DNA of 64,000 bases from assembly GCF_003014735.1 (NCBI RefSeq), contig NZ_PYAX01000001.1, forward strand, positions 62,001 through 126,000. Reading direction: 5' to 3'. Position 1 is the first letter of the stretch; each line of letters begins with the position of its first letter. A program made the translations under genes and the position numbers. Origin of the DNA: Saccharothrix carnea. GTDB taxonomy: Bacteria; Actinomycetota; Actinomycetes; Mycobacteriales; Pseudonocardiaceae. Positions 45,304-54,239 of this stretch are shown one piece after another. The notes beneath the pieces were generated by a model, which did not search any database, was not told the origin of the DNA, and saw nothing but the letters and a program-made list of their open reading frames with translations.

Positions 45304-46299
45304 TCAGCTAACAGGGCCGGCCCGGTACGTACCAGGACTGGTGCCCGTCCACCGCTTGAACGCCCGGTGAAATGCGCTCGCCTCGGAGAAACCCAGCCGC
45401 AGCGCCAGTTCCTCCACCGACTCGCCGCCGCGCACCAGGCTCGCCACGGCCTGGTCGCGCAGCAACTGCTCCCGCACCTCGCGGAACGACGTGCCCTCGG
45501 CCGCCAGCTTGCGCCGCAACGTCGGCGCGCTCATCCCCAGCCGCGCGGCCACGTTCTCCAGCCCCACCACGCCACCGCCGAGCATCCGCCGCACCTGGCT
45601 CGACGCGTCCGCGCCGTAATCGCGCCGGGACAGCAACTCCGCAGGCGAATTGCGCAGGAACCGCCTCAACGCGGCTTCGTCCTGCACCACGGGCATCCGC
45701 AGGAATCGCGCGTCGAAGGTCAACGTGGTCGCGGGTGCGGAAAACCGCAGCGGGGCGCCGAAGATCAGGTGGTATTCCGCGCCGTGCGCCGGTTCGGGAT
45801 AGGCCAGGTCCACCCCGCGCAACGGGATCCGCCTGCCGATCAGCCACGACGAGAACCGGTGCCACAGCACCAGCAGCGACTCCACCAGGAACCGGTCCGG
45901 GTCGTCGACGCCCGCCGCGGACAGGGTGAAGGCGGCCACGCCGTCGTGCTCGCCCAACGTCATCGCCGGCCGCACGTCGAACAGCCCGTAGAACGCGAGC
46001 CCGCGCCGCAGGGCGTCCTCCAGTGACGCGCAGTGCACGGCGAGCAGGCACATGGTCGGGAACGTGCCGCGCTTGCTCGGCTTCGGCCCCAGGCCCATGA
46101 ACTCGTCGTCCAGCGCGTCCCACAGGGCCTGGACCAGCTTCGTGTACTGGGCGGGCGTGACGCGGGCGCGTTCGTCGGCGAGCAGTGCCTCGCTGATGCC
46201 CGCCGTCGCCAGCAGCCCGGCGACATCGTGACCACGCCGCACGGCGCCGCGCAGCGCGGCGTTGACGTAGTGGATGGCGATGGTCCTGGTGAGCATCAC
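45304..46299 (-). CDS. AraC-family regulator with Arabinose_bd-type sensor domain
   Basis: 331 residues. Residues ~15-200 form the domain seen in OruR/ArgR-like AraC regulators (AQYTKLVQALWDALDDEFMGL; FLVESLLVLWHRFSSWLIG; AEYHLIFGAPLRF). The C-terminal HTH_18 has ENVAARLGMSAPTLRRKLAAEG and EELALRLGFSEASAFHRAFKRWTG. Either of two ATGs may start it. A DasR-like site lies 170 bp upstream. Regulated genes are not evident. Confidence 0.92.
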   Translation of the reverse strand: MMLTRTIAIHYVNAALRGAVRRGHDVAGLLATAGISEALLADERARVTPAQYTKLVQALWDALDDEFMGLGPKPSKRGTFPTMCLLAVHCASLEDALRRGLAFYGLFDVRPAMTLGEHDGVAAFTLSAAGVDDPDRFLVESLLVLWHRFSSWLIGRRIPLRGVDLAYPEPAHGAEYHLIFGAPLRFSAPATTLTFDARFLRMPVVQDEAALRRFLRNSPAELLSRRDYGADASSQVRRMLGGGVVGLENVAARLGMSAPTLRRKLAAEGTSFREVREQLLRDQAVASLVRGGESVEELALRLGFSEASAFHRAFKRWTGTSPGTYRAGPVS

Positions 46300-46467
46300 T
46301 CACAGTGTGCATCACGGTCACCGGCAGGCCGTGTGCGGCGGCGCGGAACGGGGAGAGAAAGCGCCGCGCCGCCGCCAACGGTGGCCCACCCCAGTGAGCC
46401 GGCTCCTCGTCGATGGGGCATCCGCCCGCCCACCAACGAGGGACGTTGTGGTGCCTACCACTCTATG

Positions 46468-46479
46468 TGGTCTAGACCA
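46468..46479. promoter_or_regulatory. DasR-type (dre) operator
   Basis: TGGTCTAGACCA is the perfect 12-bp core of the consensus ACTGGTCTAGACCAGT for the GlcNAc-6-P-responsive GntR regulator DasR; 13 of 16 positions match. It lies in the 246-bp gap upstream of the AraC gene and downstream of the DM13 gene stop, in an A/T-richer stretch that could hold the AraC promoter. Confidence 0.65.
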
Positions 46480-46545
46480 GATACGTCAATACGGCGAAAA
46501 GGCTATAAGTGGCCCAGACCACCGCGTATTTGTTTCGCCTATGTG

Positions 46546-47097
46546 TCAGCCCTGTTCCAGCGGCGCTACTCCGAAGCCCTCGGAAAACCTCTTGCACCAG
46601 ATCACGACGCTGCGGACGGTGCTCAGGTCGAGCTCGGCGGGCACTTCGTAGACCTGGTTGCCGCGATTGGCCTTCAGTTTGCCGAGGTTCGTGAACCCGG
46701 AGTCGAACGCCGCTTCGGGCGAGTCTGCGGGCTTGTCCGACAGGTACACGTAGAGATCCGGACCGTCGCTGGTGTCCAGCGCCTCGAACTGCACGGCGCG
46801 CTTGCCGTCCGGCAGCTGGACCAACGTCGCGCTCCCGGTCGTGGTGTAGTCCAGGGAGCGGAACGGGCCGGAGGCCAGCGCGACCGGACCGGCGGGCGTC
46901 GTCGTCGTGGTCGGTGCCTGCGTCGTCGAGCCGACCGACGCCGTGGTCGTGGTCGTGGTCGTCGACGTCGGCAGCAACAGCGCCTCGTCGGCCGTCCGGT
47001 CGGTGAACAGCCGCCACGGCTGGAACAGGTACAGCCCCACCACCAGGGCGACCACCAGCACGCCGGCCACCCCGATCACCACTACCCGCTTGGACAT
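46546..47097 (-). CDS. Membrane-anchored DM13-domain protein
   Basis: 183 residues. One N-terminal membrane span (VVVIGVAGVLVVALVVGLYLF), a Thr-rich linker, then a DM13 fold: SGPFRSLDYTTTGSATLVQLPDGKRAVQFE, LYVYLSDKP, NQVYEVPAELDL and the conserved VVIWCKRFSEGFGVA. The single cysteine in IWCKRF is the family's putative redox residue. Extracytoplasmic, probably electron transfer. It uses the same strand as the AraC gene but is separated by the dre site. Confidence 0.88.
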   Translation of the reverse strand: MSKRVVVIGVAGVLVVALVVGLYLFQPWRLFTDRTADEALLLPTSTTTTTTTASVGSTTQAPTTTTTPAGPVALASGPFRSLDYTTTGSATLVQLPDGKRAVQFEALDTSDGPDLYVYLSDKPADSPEAAFDSGFTNLGKLKANRGNQVYEVPAELDLSTVRSVVIWCKRFSEGFGVAPLEQG

Positions 47098-47221
47098 CTC
47101 ACGCCTTCCGGAAAGTCGTCCTGCCTACCGGACAACTCTGGCGAACCGGACGCCGGTGCGCGGGCGAAACCCGCTTACGAAGTTCTGACGTCTCCCGGTC
47201 CCGCGTTGTTAGGGTCGCCAC

Positions 47222-47617
47222 GTGGGTGAACGGGCCGGGTTGGCGATCGTGTGCGCGCTCATGGTGGGCTGCGCCGCGTTCGGCCCGTTCCCGCACCCGG
47301 TGCCGCTGCTGTTCCTGGTCGCGGCGGTCGGGGCGGCCAACGCCGCGTTCCCGTTGATGTGCACGTTCGGGTCCGCGCTGCTGGGAGGGGTCGCGGCGGC
47401 CAGCATCGGGCTGGCCTCGGTGCCGTTCGTAACCTGCTCCTCGGACAAGTTCACGAACGTGTTCACCTGTACAGGTGACGCACCGACGTGGCACCTGACC
47501 GGCGCGGTGCTCGCGGCCGGGCTGTCCGGCGCCGGTCTCGTGCTGGCCCGCGCGCTGGGCACGGCGGCGCTGGAGCGCAGGCTCGCGGCCGGGCAGGCCC
47601 GGGGCGAACGCCGGTGA
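47222..47617 (+). CDS. Hypothetical membrane protein
   Basis: 131 residues from a GTG at 47222. About four hydrophobic spans, with four cysteines (VGCAAFG, LMCTFG, VTCSSD, FTCTGD), the last three probably outside or at the membrane surface. Basic C-terminus. It overlaps the following broken winged-helix gene by 4 nt (GTGA), so they were an operon. Family not recognised. Confidence 0.65.
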   Translation: MGERAGLAIVCALMVGCAAFGPFPHPVPLLFLVAAVGAANAAFPLMCTFGSALLGGVAAASIGLASVPFVTCSSDKFTNVFTCTGDAPTWHLTGAVLAAGLSGAGLVLARALGTAALERRLAAGQARGERR

Positions 47618-48269
47618 GCGTGACGTGGCGGCAGGTGGCGGCCTGGCGCACCCGCAGGCACGGCCTCGACGTGCGGCGACCCGCCGGTGAGGCGCTGGAG
47701 GTGGTGTCCCGGCTGTGCGGGCTGCACGCGCAGTTGATGTCGTCGGCCGGGGCGACGCTGCGCGCCCGCGTCGACGGGCTGCCGGACGACGCCGTCGAAC
47801 AGGCCTTGTGGACCGACCGCGCGCTGGTCAAGACGTGGTCGATGCGCGGCACGCTGCACCTGCTGCCCGCCGCCGAGTACCCGCTGTGGCAAGCCGGGTT
47901 CGCCACCTACCGGCACTACCGGCCCACCGGGTGCGGGCGGGGGACGTCGAAAGTTTGCGCACGGCGGAACCGGTGCGGACCGCGCGACTGCTGCCCGCGT
48001 TCGACCAGTACGTCGTCGCGGCAACACGCCACGCCACCCACCTTCTCGATGGTGGGACGCCCGAAATGGTGTACCGACCGCAGGGATGGCTGTCCCCGGT
48101 ACTCATGGTGAACGGGATGCGGGCCGGGGTCTGGTCGCAGGAGCGCACGGGCGGCCGGACGACCGTCACCGTGGAGCCGTTCCGCTCGTTGTCCGCTGCG
48201 GCACGGAAAGCCGTGCTCAGCGAGGTGGACCGGATACCGGGCCCGATCGAGGTGCACTGGGCCGGGTGA
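47614..48269 (+). pseudogene. Winged-helix DNA-binding protein (HTH_42) with internal deletion
   Basis: The start (GTG, coupled to the preceding stop) encodes VTWRQVAAWRTRRHGLD...LCGLHAQLMSSA...WSMRGTLHLLPAAEY, the standard N-terminus of the AlkZ-like/YcaQ winged-helix family. At ~47930 homology breaks off after HYRPTG. In another frame the C-terminus resumes: ARLLPAFDQYVVAATRHA, PQGWLSPVLMVNGMRAGVW, to HWAG. About a third of the usual 360-380 residues are lost and the frame is shifted, so the gene is dead. Confidence 0.8.
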
Positions 48270-48341
48270 GCCGGTCCGCCGGGCGGTACTGTTCAGCTGC
48301 TGACCGTTGCGCCACAAGTACGTTCTGTTAGGAGGCTTGCT

Positions 48342-48725
48342 GTGCGGGTGCTGTGGGCCACGTGCGGCTTGGCCGTGGCGGCGTCGGCGCTGATCGGTGT
48401 CCTCATCGGGGTGTACCTCGACGGGGTGAAGGACGAGCAGCAGGCCGAGACGCCCGCCTCGACGTGGATCACCGGTCGGCCGTCGACCGTCGGCAGCTCC
48501 ACCACGCCGCCGAGCGCGGTCACCACGGACGCCTTGTCGTCGCCGCGGAGTTCGACCACCACGGTTCGGACCACCACGACGACGCCACCGCCGGCCGCAC
48601 CGCCGCCACCGCCGGAGACGACGGCCGAGGCGCCGCCGACGACGACCACCACGACCAGGGTGAAGAGCACCGAGTGGCCGTGCAGCCCGATCAACCCGCT
48701 GCCGCCACCGCACTGCCGGGACTGA
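48342..48725 (+). CDS. Secreted or anchored Thr/Pro-rich protein
   Basis: 127 residues from a GTG with AGGAGG upstream. An N-terminal hydrophobic segment (VAASALIGVLIGVYL) acts as anchor or signal; the rest is low-complexity TTTT/PPPP with a short cysteine-bearing end (WPCSPINPLPPPHC). It looks like a wall-spanning stalk. No known family. Confidence 0.65.
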   Translation: MRVLWATCGLAVAASALIGVLIGVYLDGVKDEQQAETPASTWITGRPSTVGSSTTPPSAVTTDALSSPRSSTTTVRTTTTTPPPAAPPPPPETTAEAPPTTTTTTRVKSTEWPCSPINPLPPPHCRD

Positions 48726-48802
48726 CCGCGCGGCGGCGATCCCTCACGTCGCCGAAACGCCCACGTCCCCGTCCCGCAACGTGGGCCGAGCAGCCTGGTC
48801 GC

Positions 48803-49894
48803 ATGGACACCACACCGAAGACCTGGCGACTGCGCGTGGAGCTGGACGACAGTCCCGGCGCCCTGGCTCGGGTGACCATCCGGCTGGCGCACCAGGACTG
48901 CAACGTGCTGGCCCTGTCCGTGATGCCGGTGCCCGGCGGCGTCCTCGACGAACTCGTGGTCCAGGCCGGGCCGGGCGTGCTGCCCGCCGACCTGGTCGAC
49001 GCGGTGCGGGCCGAGGGCGGCCGGTGCGTCGGCATCACCGCCGCCGACGTGCGCGACCTGGTCGACGCGCCGACCGCGGCACTGCGCGCCGCCGCGCGGG
49101 CCCTGCGCGACCCGAGCACGGTCGCCGAGGCGCTGCGCACCGTCCTGGGCGCCGACTCGGTCACACTCGAGCCCACCGATCCACCGATCCACGACTCCGC
49201 AACCGACCACCACCGCGAGGTCGCCTCGCCCGCCGTCTGCGGAGCAGCGGCGATCAAACGCGGCTGGGCACCGTTCACGCAGGTGGAGCTTGCCCGCGGG
49301 CAGGCGTTGCTGGACCTGCTGGCCGCCCACGGCGTGACGACGCCCCAGCCGACCGCGCTGCTGACCGACGACGGCATGGCGCTGGTGCTGCGGCCCGGCC
49401 GCGCGGGCGACGAGGACGCGGTCGCCGAGCTGCACTCGCGGTGCTCGATGGGCACCCTGTTCAACCGCTACCACGCGGGCCTGCGGACCGTGCCCAGGCG
49501 GTGGCTGCACCGGCTGCTCAGCCCGCCCCGCGGCACCACCGTGGTGGCCCAGTGCGCGGATCGGGTGGTCGCCCTCGGGCAGCTCATCCCGATGTCCACT
49601 CCGGACAGCGCCGAGGTGTCGTTGCTGGTGGAGGACGGTTGGCAGGGCCGCGGCGTGGGCACCGCGCTGCTCGGTGCGCTGGCCGGCGCGGCACGGGCGG
49701 ACGGGCGGCGCGAGCTGGTCGGCTGGTGCCTGCCCGAGGAGAGCGGGCTGGTCCGCACCGCGGCCCGCGCCGGGCTGCCGACCTCGGTGCGACGCGAGGA
49801 CGGGTTGCTGCGCGTGTCGATCGCCACCGAGGGTGCGCGGGTCACCGGTCCGGGTCCTGTTGAGAGCGCTTCCCGGCAGGTCGCCTCCAGCTAA
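48803..49894 (+). CDS. ACT-domain and GNAT acetyltransferase fusion
   Basis: 363 residues. Residues ~6-80 resemble an ACT domain (WRLRVELDDSPGALARVTIRLAHQDCNVLALSV), which usually binds an amino acid. Residues ~195-340 are GNAT with VEDGWQGRGVGTALLGALAGAA as the acetyl-CoA loop and LYxxxGF replaced by TAARAGL. Fusion suggests an acetyltransferase regulated by an amino acid, as in some lysine-acetylating enzymes of actinobacteria. A LacI-type operator lies inside its 3' end. Confidence 0.85.
   Translation: MDTTPKTWRLRVELDDSPGALARVTIRLAHQDCNVLALSVMPVPGGVLDELVVQAGPGVLPADLVDAVRAEGGRCVGITAADVRDLVDAPTAALRAAARALRDPSTVAEALRTVLGADSVTLEPTDPPIHDSATDHHREVASPAVCGAAAIKRGWAPFTQVELARGQALLDLLAAHGVTTPQPTALLTDDGMALVLRPGRAGDEDAVAELHSRCSMGTLFNRYHAGLRTVPRRWLHRLLSPPRGTTVVAQCADRVVALGQLIPMSTPDSAEVSLLVEDGWQGRGVGTALLGALAGAARADGRRELVGWCLPEESGLVRTAARAGLPTSVRREDGLLRVSIATEGARVTGPGPVESASRQVASS
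49861..49874. promoter_or_regulatory. LacI-type operator upstream of the lacI-like gene
   Basis: TGAGAGCGCTTCCC shares TGAGAGCGCT with the perfect palindrome TGAGAGCGCTCTCA at 57364-57377. It is 58 bp before the probable GTG start of the LacI repressor, which points to autoregulation. Confidence 0.6.
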
Positions 49895-49931
49895 GCTGGG
49901 TTCGTAGGGCGATCGTCGAGGAGTGGTGCTC

Positions 49932-50963
49932 GTGTCGGTTCAATCGCACTCAGGCGCGCGGCCCACGCTGGAGGACGTGGCGGCGAAAGCCGGCGTTTCC
50001 CGGGCGACCGCGTCACGGGTGCTCAACGCGTCGCCCAGGGTGAGCCCGGAGGCGCACGAGGCGGTCACGGCGGCGGTGATGGAGCTGGGCTACCAGCCGA
50101 ACCAGGCCGCCCGGGCGCTCGTGACCAGGCGTTCCGGCGCGGTGGCGGTGGTGTTCTCCGAGCCCGAGCCGAAGATCTTCGACGACCCGCACTTCGCCTG
50201 GCTGATCCGTTCGGCCGCACGGTCGCTGGCCGACGCGGACGTGCAGATGGTGCTGATGCTGGTGCACTCGCCGCAGGACCAGGCCCGCGCCGAGCGGTTC
50301 CTGGCGGGCGGGCACGTGGACGGCGCGCTGCTGTTCGCGCCGCACAAGGGCGACCAGCTGCCGACCGTGGCGCGCAAGCTGCCGCTGCCGGTGGTGTACG
50401 CGGGCCGGCCGTGGGGCTCGCTGCGCGGCATCCACACCGTGGACCACGACAACGAGGGCGGCGGGCTGCTGGCCACCGAGCACCTGATCTCGTTGGGGCG
50501 CAAGAAGATCGTCTCGGTGACGGGTCCGCTGGACGAGCACTCGGCGATGGACCGGCTGGCCGGCTGGCGCACGGCGGTCGGCGCGGACGACGAGACCACG
50601 GCGTTGATGACGGCGGACGGCGGCTTCTCCCGCGAGGGCGGCCGCAAGGCGATGGAGGCGCTGCTGGCCCGGGTGCCGGACCTGGACGCGGCGTTCGTGG
50701 CGTCCGACCACATGGCGGCCGGTGTGCTGGACGCGTTGCGCGAGGCGGGCAAGCGGGTGCCGGAGGACGTCGCCATCGTCGGGTTCGACGACCACCCGAT
50801 GATCGCGCCGCACACCACGCCGTCGCTGACCAGCGTGCGGCAGGACACCAGCGCCCAGGTCCGCCACATGGTCACCCACCTGCTCCGGCTCCTGCGCGGC
50901 GAGTCCATCCGCGCGCGACGCGAGGTCCTGCCCACCGTCCTGGTGCGCCGCGAGTCCTCCTGA
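49932..50963 (+). CDS. LacI-family repressor, CebR-like
   Basis: 343 residues from the GTG at 49932; a GTG at 49923 is too near the ribosome site GAGGAG. The N-terminal helix-turn-helix is TLEDVAAKAGVSRATASRVLNASPRVS; the hinge LGYQPNQAARAL inserts into the operator centre. The rest is a periplasmic-binding-type sugar domain. Operators near its own start and at the sugar transporter promoter (57364) share the same core, so it likely controls the import/beta-glucosidase operon. A terminator follows. Confidence 0.93.
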   Translation: MSVQSHSGARPTLEDVAAKAGVSRATASRVLNASPRVSPEAHEAVTAAVMELGYQPNQAARALVTRRSGAVAVVFSEPEPKIFDDPHFAWLIRSAARSLADADVQMVLMLVHSPQDQARAERFLAGGHVDGALLFAPHKGDQLPTVARKLPLPVVYAGRPWGSLRGIHTVDHDNEGGGLLATEHLISLGRKKIVSVTGPLDEHSAMDRLAGWRTAVGADDETTALMTADGGFSREGGRKAMEALLARVPDLDAAFVASDHMAAGVLDALREAGKRVPEDVAIVGFDDHPMIAPHTTPSLTSVRQDTSAQVRHMVTHLLRLLRGESIRARREVLPTVLVRRESS

Positions 50964-50972
50964 CCCGGGCCA

Positions 50973-51010
50973 CCGAGCGGGGACCCCTCGACGGAGGGAT
51001 CCCCGCTCGG
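50973..51010. terminator. Terminator of the LacI gene
   Basis: 10-bp perfect stem CCGAGCGGGG / CCCCGCTCGG, with an inner CCCTC/GAGGG stem, 9 bp after the stop. It also lies before the convergent lipoprotein stop at 51025. Confidence 0.85.
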
Positions 51011-51024
51011 TCCTCCCACCGGCT

Positions 51025-51186
51025 CTAAGGGCTCGGCTTGGTGGGAGGGGGTATGTGCGTGATGGTCAGCGACGGGTTGGAGGCAGTGCCCGGTGGCACG
51101 CTGTCCCCCTCTTCCACGTCGCGGCAACCGGTGGCGACCGCCAGGACCGCCAGGGCGATCACGGCGACCGGGACGGTTCGGGCCAT
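51025..51186 (-). CDS. Small lipoprotein
   Basis: 53 residues from the ATG at 51186. The hydrophobic core PVAVIALAVLAVATGC ends in a lipobox (AVATGC), with cysteine at position 21. The mature part is ~33 residues of acidic and Pro/Thr-rich sequence. It is encoded 28 bp downstream of the secreted serine protease and may be co-transcribed. No family recognised. Confidence 0.7.
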   Translation of the reverse strand: MARTVPVAVIALAVLAVATGCRDVEEGDSVPPGTASNPSLTITHIPPPTKPSP

Positions 51187-51214
51187 GGTCCCGATGCTAT
51201 CCCCGGGTGGCGGC

Positions 51215-52534
51215 TCAGTCACAGGTGAACGGGCTGACCTGGGCGCAGGCCGCGGCGATGGGCGAGTAGAACAAGGTGCGCTGCGTGTCGTTCCCGCCCG
51301 AGATGATGCCGACCACCTGCGCGCCGGTTCCGGTGCTGTCCAGGATCACCGGGCCGCCGCTGTCGCCGGACTGGCTGAGCGGAGTGGTGGTCAGGGACTG
51401 GACGACGGACATGCCGCACGGGGTGACGCCGTCGTCCGCGTAGGTGACGCAGACGTTCGTGCGGACGAGCTCCCCCGCGCACCGCGTCCCGCTCACCGAG
51501 CCGTTGCCGCACACGCGCATCCCGGTGTAGGCGGAGGTGTTCTTGAACTGCGTCAGGTAGTTCTGCGTCGTGACGCCACCGTGGTACTGGCGGTTCGCGT
51601 ACTTGGTCGTGCTGAGCGACTGGGCGTCGATGCGGTTGTTGCCCCACTGCGACGACACGACCGACCCGATCTCGTCGGAGTAGTAGATCAGGTTGGCGGC
51701 CTGGTCGAAGTAACCCTGGAGGATCTCCTGGCCGACGACGAAGCAGTGCCCGGCCGTGTACATGTGCGTCCTCGCGTAGTTGACCGAGGCGCTGCTGCAC
51801 CAGCTGACCTGCCCCTCGTCCCACCGGATGATCCTGTTGCCGGTGTAGAACGGGAGGTGGTCGTACTCGCGGTCGGGGCCGGGGTAGGCCATCGCGTTCA
51901 GCTCGTCCACCCGGGATTTCGTGACCTTCACCGCCTTCACCGGCTCCCGCACCGGCACGACCGCCTTGTGGGTGGTGTTGCGGCCCTTCACGGTGACGAC
52001 CGAGACCAGGTCGGCGTCGACCACCCCGGTGACGGACGCGGTGACCGACTCGGTGACGGACGCGGTGGCACCGGCGACGTCCTCGCCGACCTCGACCACG
52101 ACCTTGCCCAGCTGCTCGTCCACGTACCAGGAGTTGACCGGTGACGTGGCCGCCGTCAACTCCTCGCCCACCTCGGCGAGGGCGTCGTTCAGCACGGCCA
52201 GCGAGGTCGGCCGCCGCTGGACCTCCACCGGTGCGGTGAAGGCCGAGGCCGCCCGGACAGGTGCCAACCGCCGCAGCGCACCGGTGCGCGGCGCGGCGTC
52301 GAGTCCTTCGGGGACGGCCACCACGAACCTGTTCCGGGCGCGGTCGAGCCAGAAGCCCGAGAAGTCCTGCGGGTGCTGTTCCACGTACGCGCGGACCGCG
52401 CCCGCGTCCTCTTCGGCCAAGACCCAGGCGACGTCGTTGCGCGGGTCGGGCGGCGCCGAGTTCGCGCCCGGTGCGAGCGCGGTCAACCCGAGTACGACTG
52501 CCGTGACGATGGTGAAGGCGCGTCTGTACGACAC
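51215..52534 (-). CDS. Secreted trypsin-like serine protease (S1), streptogrisin-type
   Basis: 439 residues from a GTG with GGGGGAACT upstream. Signal peptide to ~27; a ~180-residue propeptide typical of streptogrisins follows. The catalytic triad is His263 (YTAGHCF), Asp303 (NRIDAQS) and Ser392 (SQSGDSGGPV). Cysteine pairs are as expected for secreted enzymes. It would be activated outside the cell by removal of the propeptide. Confidence 0.93.
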   Translation of the reverse strand: MSYRRAFTIVTAVVLGLTALAPGANSAPPDPRNDVAWVLAEEDAGAVRAYVEQHPQDFSGFWLDRARNRFVVAVPEGLDAAPRTGALRRLAPVRAASAFTAPVEVQRRPTSLAVLNDALAEVGEELTAATSPVNSWYVDEQLGKVVVEVGEDVAGATASVTESVTASVTGVVDADLVSVVTVKGRNTTHKAVVPVREPVKAVKVTKSRVDELNAMAYPGPDREYDHLPFYTGNRIIRWDEGQVSWCSSASVNYARTHMYTAGHCFVVGQEILQGYFDQAANLIYYSDEIGSVVSSQWGNNRIDAQSLSTTKYANRQYHGGVTTQNYLTQFKNTSAYTGMRVCGNGSVSGTRCAGELVRTNVCVTYADDGVTPCGMSVVQSLTTTPLSQSGDSGGPVILDSTGTGAQVVGIISGGNDTQRTLFYSPIAAACAQVSPFTCD

Positions 52535-52812
52535 AGTTCCCCCGTGGTGTGTTCGCGTTCCGGCGGGATCGATCGTCGTCGGCGCCGGTCGCGGCGCGGT
52601 AGCACGCCGAACCGGGCGGACGATCTGCTTGCCTGGCAACGGTTTCCCGGCTGCGCGCCCGAAACCGCAACCGCGACCGACGCTAGCGCACGGTGGGGGT
52701 GGCACGCACTCGACCGCGTGCCGTCAACCGGATGGCCCAACAACGCGTGTCCCGCCGCCCGGACACGTCGACCGGGAGGGCCGCCCGAGCCGGACGGCCC
52801 TCCCGGACCGGA

Positions 52813-54231
52813 TCAGGGCACGTCGTAGCCGTTCCCGGGGACGGCGTTGACGCCGATCACCTCGGCCAGCGTCCTGCCGCTGCGCTTCACCGTGCGCACC
52901 TGCGTGTCGTAGTCGACGTGCACGATGCCGAACCGCTGGCTGTACCCCGCCGCCCACTCGAAGTTGTCCAGCAGCGACCACGCGAAGTACCCGCGCACGT
53001 CCACTCCCGCCGCGATCGCCCGGTGCACCGCGCGCAGGTGGTCCACCAGGTACCGGGTGCGCGCCTCGTCGACCACCTGGCCGTCCTCGACCACGTCCGG
53101 GAACGCCGAGCCGTTCTCGGTGATCACCAGTGGCAGGCCGACGTCGCGCTGGAGGCGTTCCAGCAGCGCGGTGAGGCCCCGCGCGTCGACCTCCCAGCCG
53201 AACCCGGTCACCTCGCCGCGCGGCGGCAGGAAGTCCACGCCCCGCAGACCCGGGAACGGCCCGTCGTCCACCTTCAGCGGGTCGTCGGCCGGGGCCACGC
53301 GGGTCGGGCTGTAGTAGTTCACGCCCATCCAGTCGATCGGCGCGGCGATCACGTCGAGGTCGCCGTCGTGCACCACGGCCGTCCAGTCGCCCAGCCAGGC
53401 GGTGTCCTCGATGACGTCGCGCGGGTAGCCGCGGCCGCCCAGCGGGTCGAGGAACAGCCGGTTCTGCAGGCCGTCGACCTTGCGCGCCGCGTCCAGCTGC
53501 GAGTCGTCGTCCACCGTCAGCGCGCAGAAGTTCAGCACGATGGACAGCTCGTGGTCGTCCGGCGCCTGGTCCCGCATCACCTGCACGGCCAGGCCGTGGG
53601 CGAGCAGGAGGTGGTGGGCGGCTTCCAGCGAGCCCTTCGGGTCGACCACACCGGGCGCGTGGATGCCGTTGGCGTACCCGAGGAACGCCGAGCACCACGG
53701 CTCGTTCAACGTGGTCCACTGCCGCACCCGGTCGCCCAGGTGCTCGTGCGCGAGCGCCGCGTACTCGGCGAACCGGAACGCAGTGTCGCGGTTGCGCCAA
53801 CCGCCCGCGTCCTCCAACGCCTGCGGCAGGTCCCAGTGGTAGAGCGTGACGACCGGCTCGATCTCCCGGGCCAGCAGCTCGTCCACCAGCCGGTCGTAGA
53901 ACGCCAGTCCCCTGGGCTCCACGCGGCCCGCGCCGACCGGCTGGATGCGCGGCCAGGCCAGCGAGAACCGGTACGAGTCCAGTCCCAGCTCCGCCATCAG
54001 CGCCACGTCGGAGGGGTAGCGGTGGTAGTGGTCGCACGCCGGCTCGCCGGTGTCGCCGCCGAGCACCGCGCCCGGCCTGGCCGCGAAAGTGTCCCAAATG
54101 GACGGACCGCGACCATCCACTGTGGTCGCTCCTTCGATCTGGAAGGACGCCGTCGCGGCTCCCCACCGGAAACCCGGTGGGAAGCGCAGCAGGTCCTGTC
54201 CGACCTCGGTGTCCGGGTCGGTTGTCGTCAT
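52813..54231 (-). CDS. Beta-glucosidase (GH1)
   Basis: 472 residues from the ATG at 54231, 8 bp after the permease stop. The acid/base is Glu177 (TLNEPW) and the nucleophile Glu372 (ITENGSAF). FRWGAATASFQIEG at the N-terminus and FAWSLLDNFEW near the end are GH1 signatures. No signal peptide, so it hydrolyses imported cellobiose-like sugars in the cytoplasm. It is the last gene of the sugar uptake operon, as bglC is in Streptomyces. Confidence 0.95.
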   Translation of the reverse strand: MTTTDPDTEVGQDLLRFPPGFRWGAATASFQIEGATTVDGRGPSIWDTFAARPGAVLGGDTGEPACDHYHRYPSDVALMAELGLDSYRFSLAWPRIQPVGAGRVEPRGLAFYDRLVDELLAREIEPVVTLYHWDLPQALEDAGGWRNRDTAFRFAEYAALAHEHLGDRVRQWTTLNEPWCSAFLGYANGIHAPGVVDPKGSLEAAHHLLLAHGLAVQVMRDQAPDDHELSIVLNFCALTVDDDSQLDAARKVDGLQNRLFLDPLGGRGYPRDVIEDTAWLGDWTAVVHDGDLDVIAAPIDWMGVNYYSPTRVAPADDPLKVDDGPFPGLRGVDFLPPRGEVTGFGWEVDARGLTALLERLQRDVGLPLVITENGSAFPDVVEDGQVVDEARTRYLVDHLRAVHRAIAAGVDVRGYFAWSLLDNFEWAAGYSQRFGIVHVDYDTQVRTVKRSGRTLAEVIGVNAVPGNGYDVP

Positions 54232-54239
54232 CCGCGAGT

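Noticed and set aside
46472..46620. Small RNA in the A/T-richer gap upstream of the second AraC gene
   Set aside because: No stable hairpin with terminator was seen; the dre site and promoter explain the composition.
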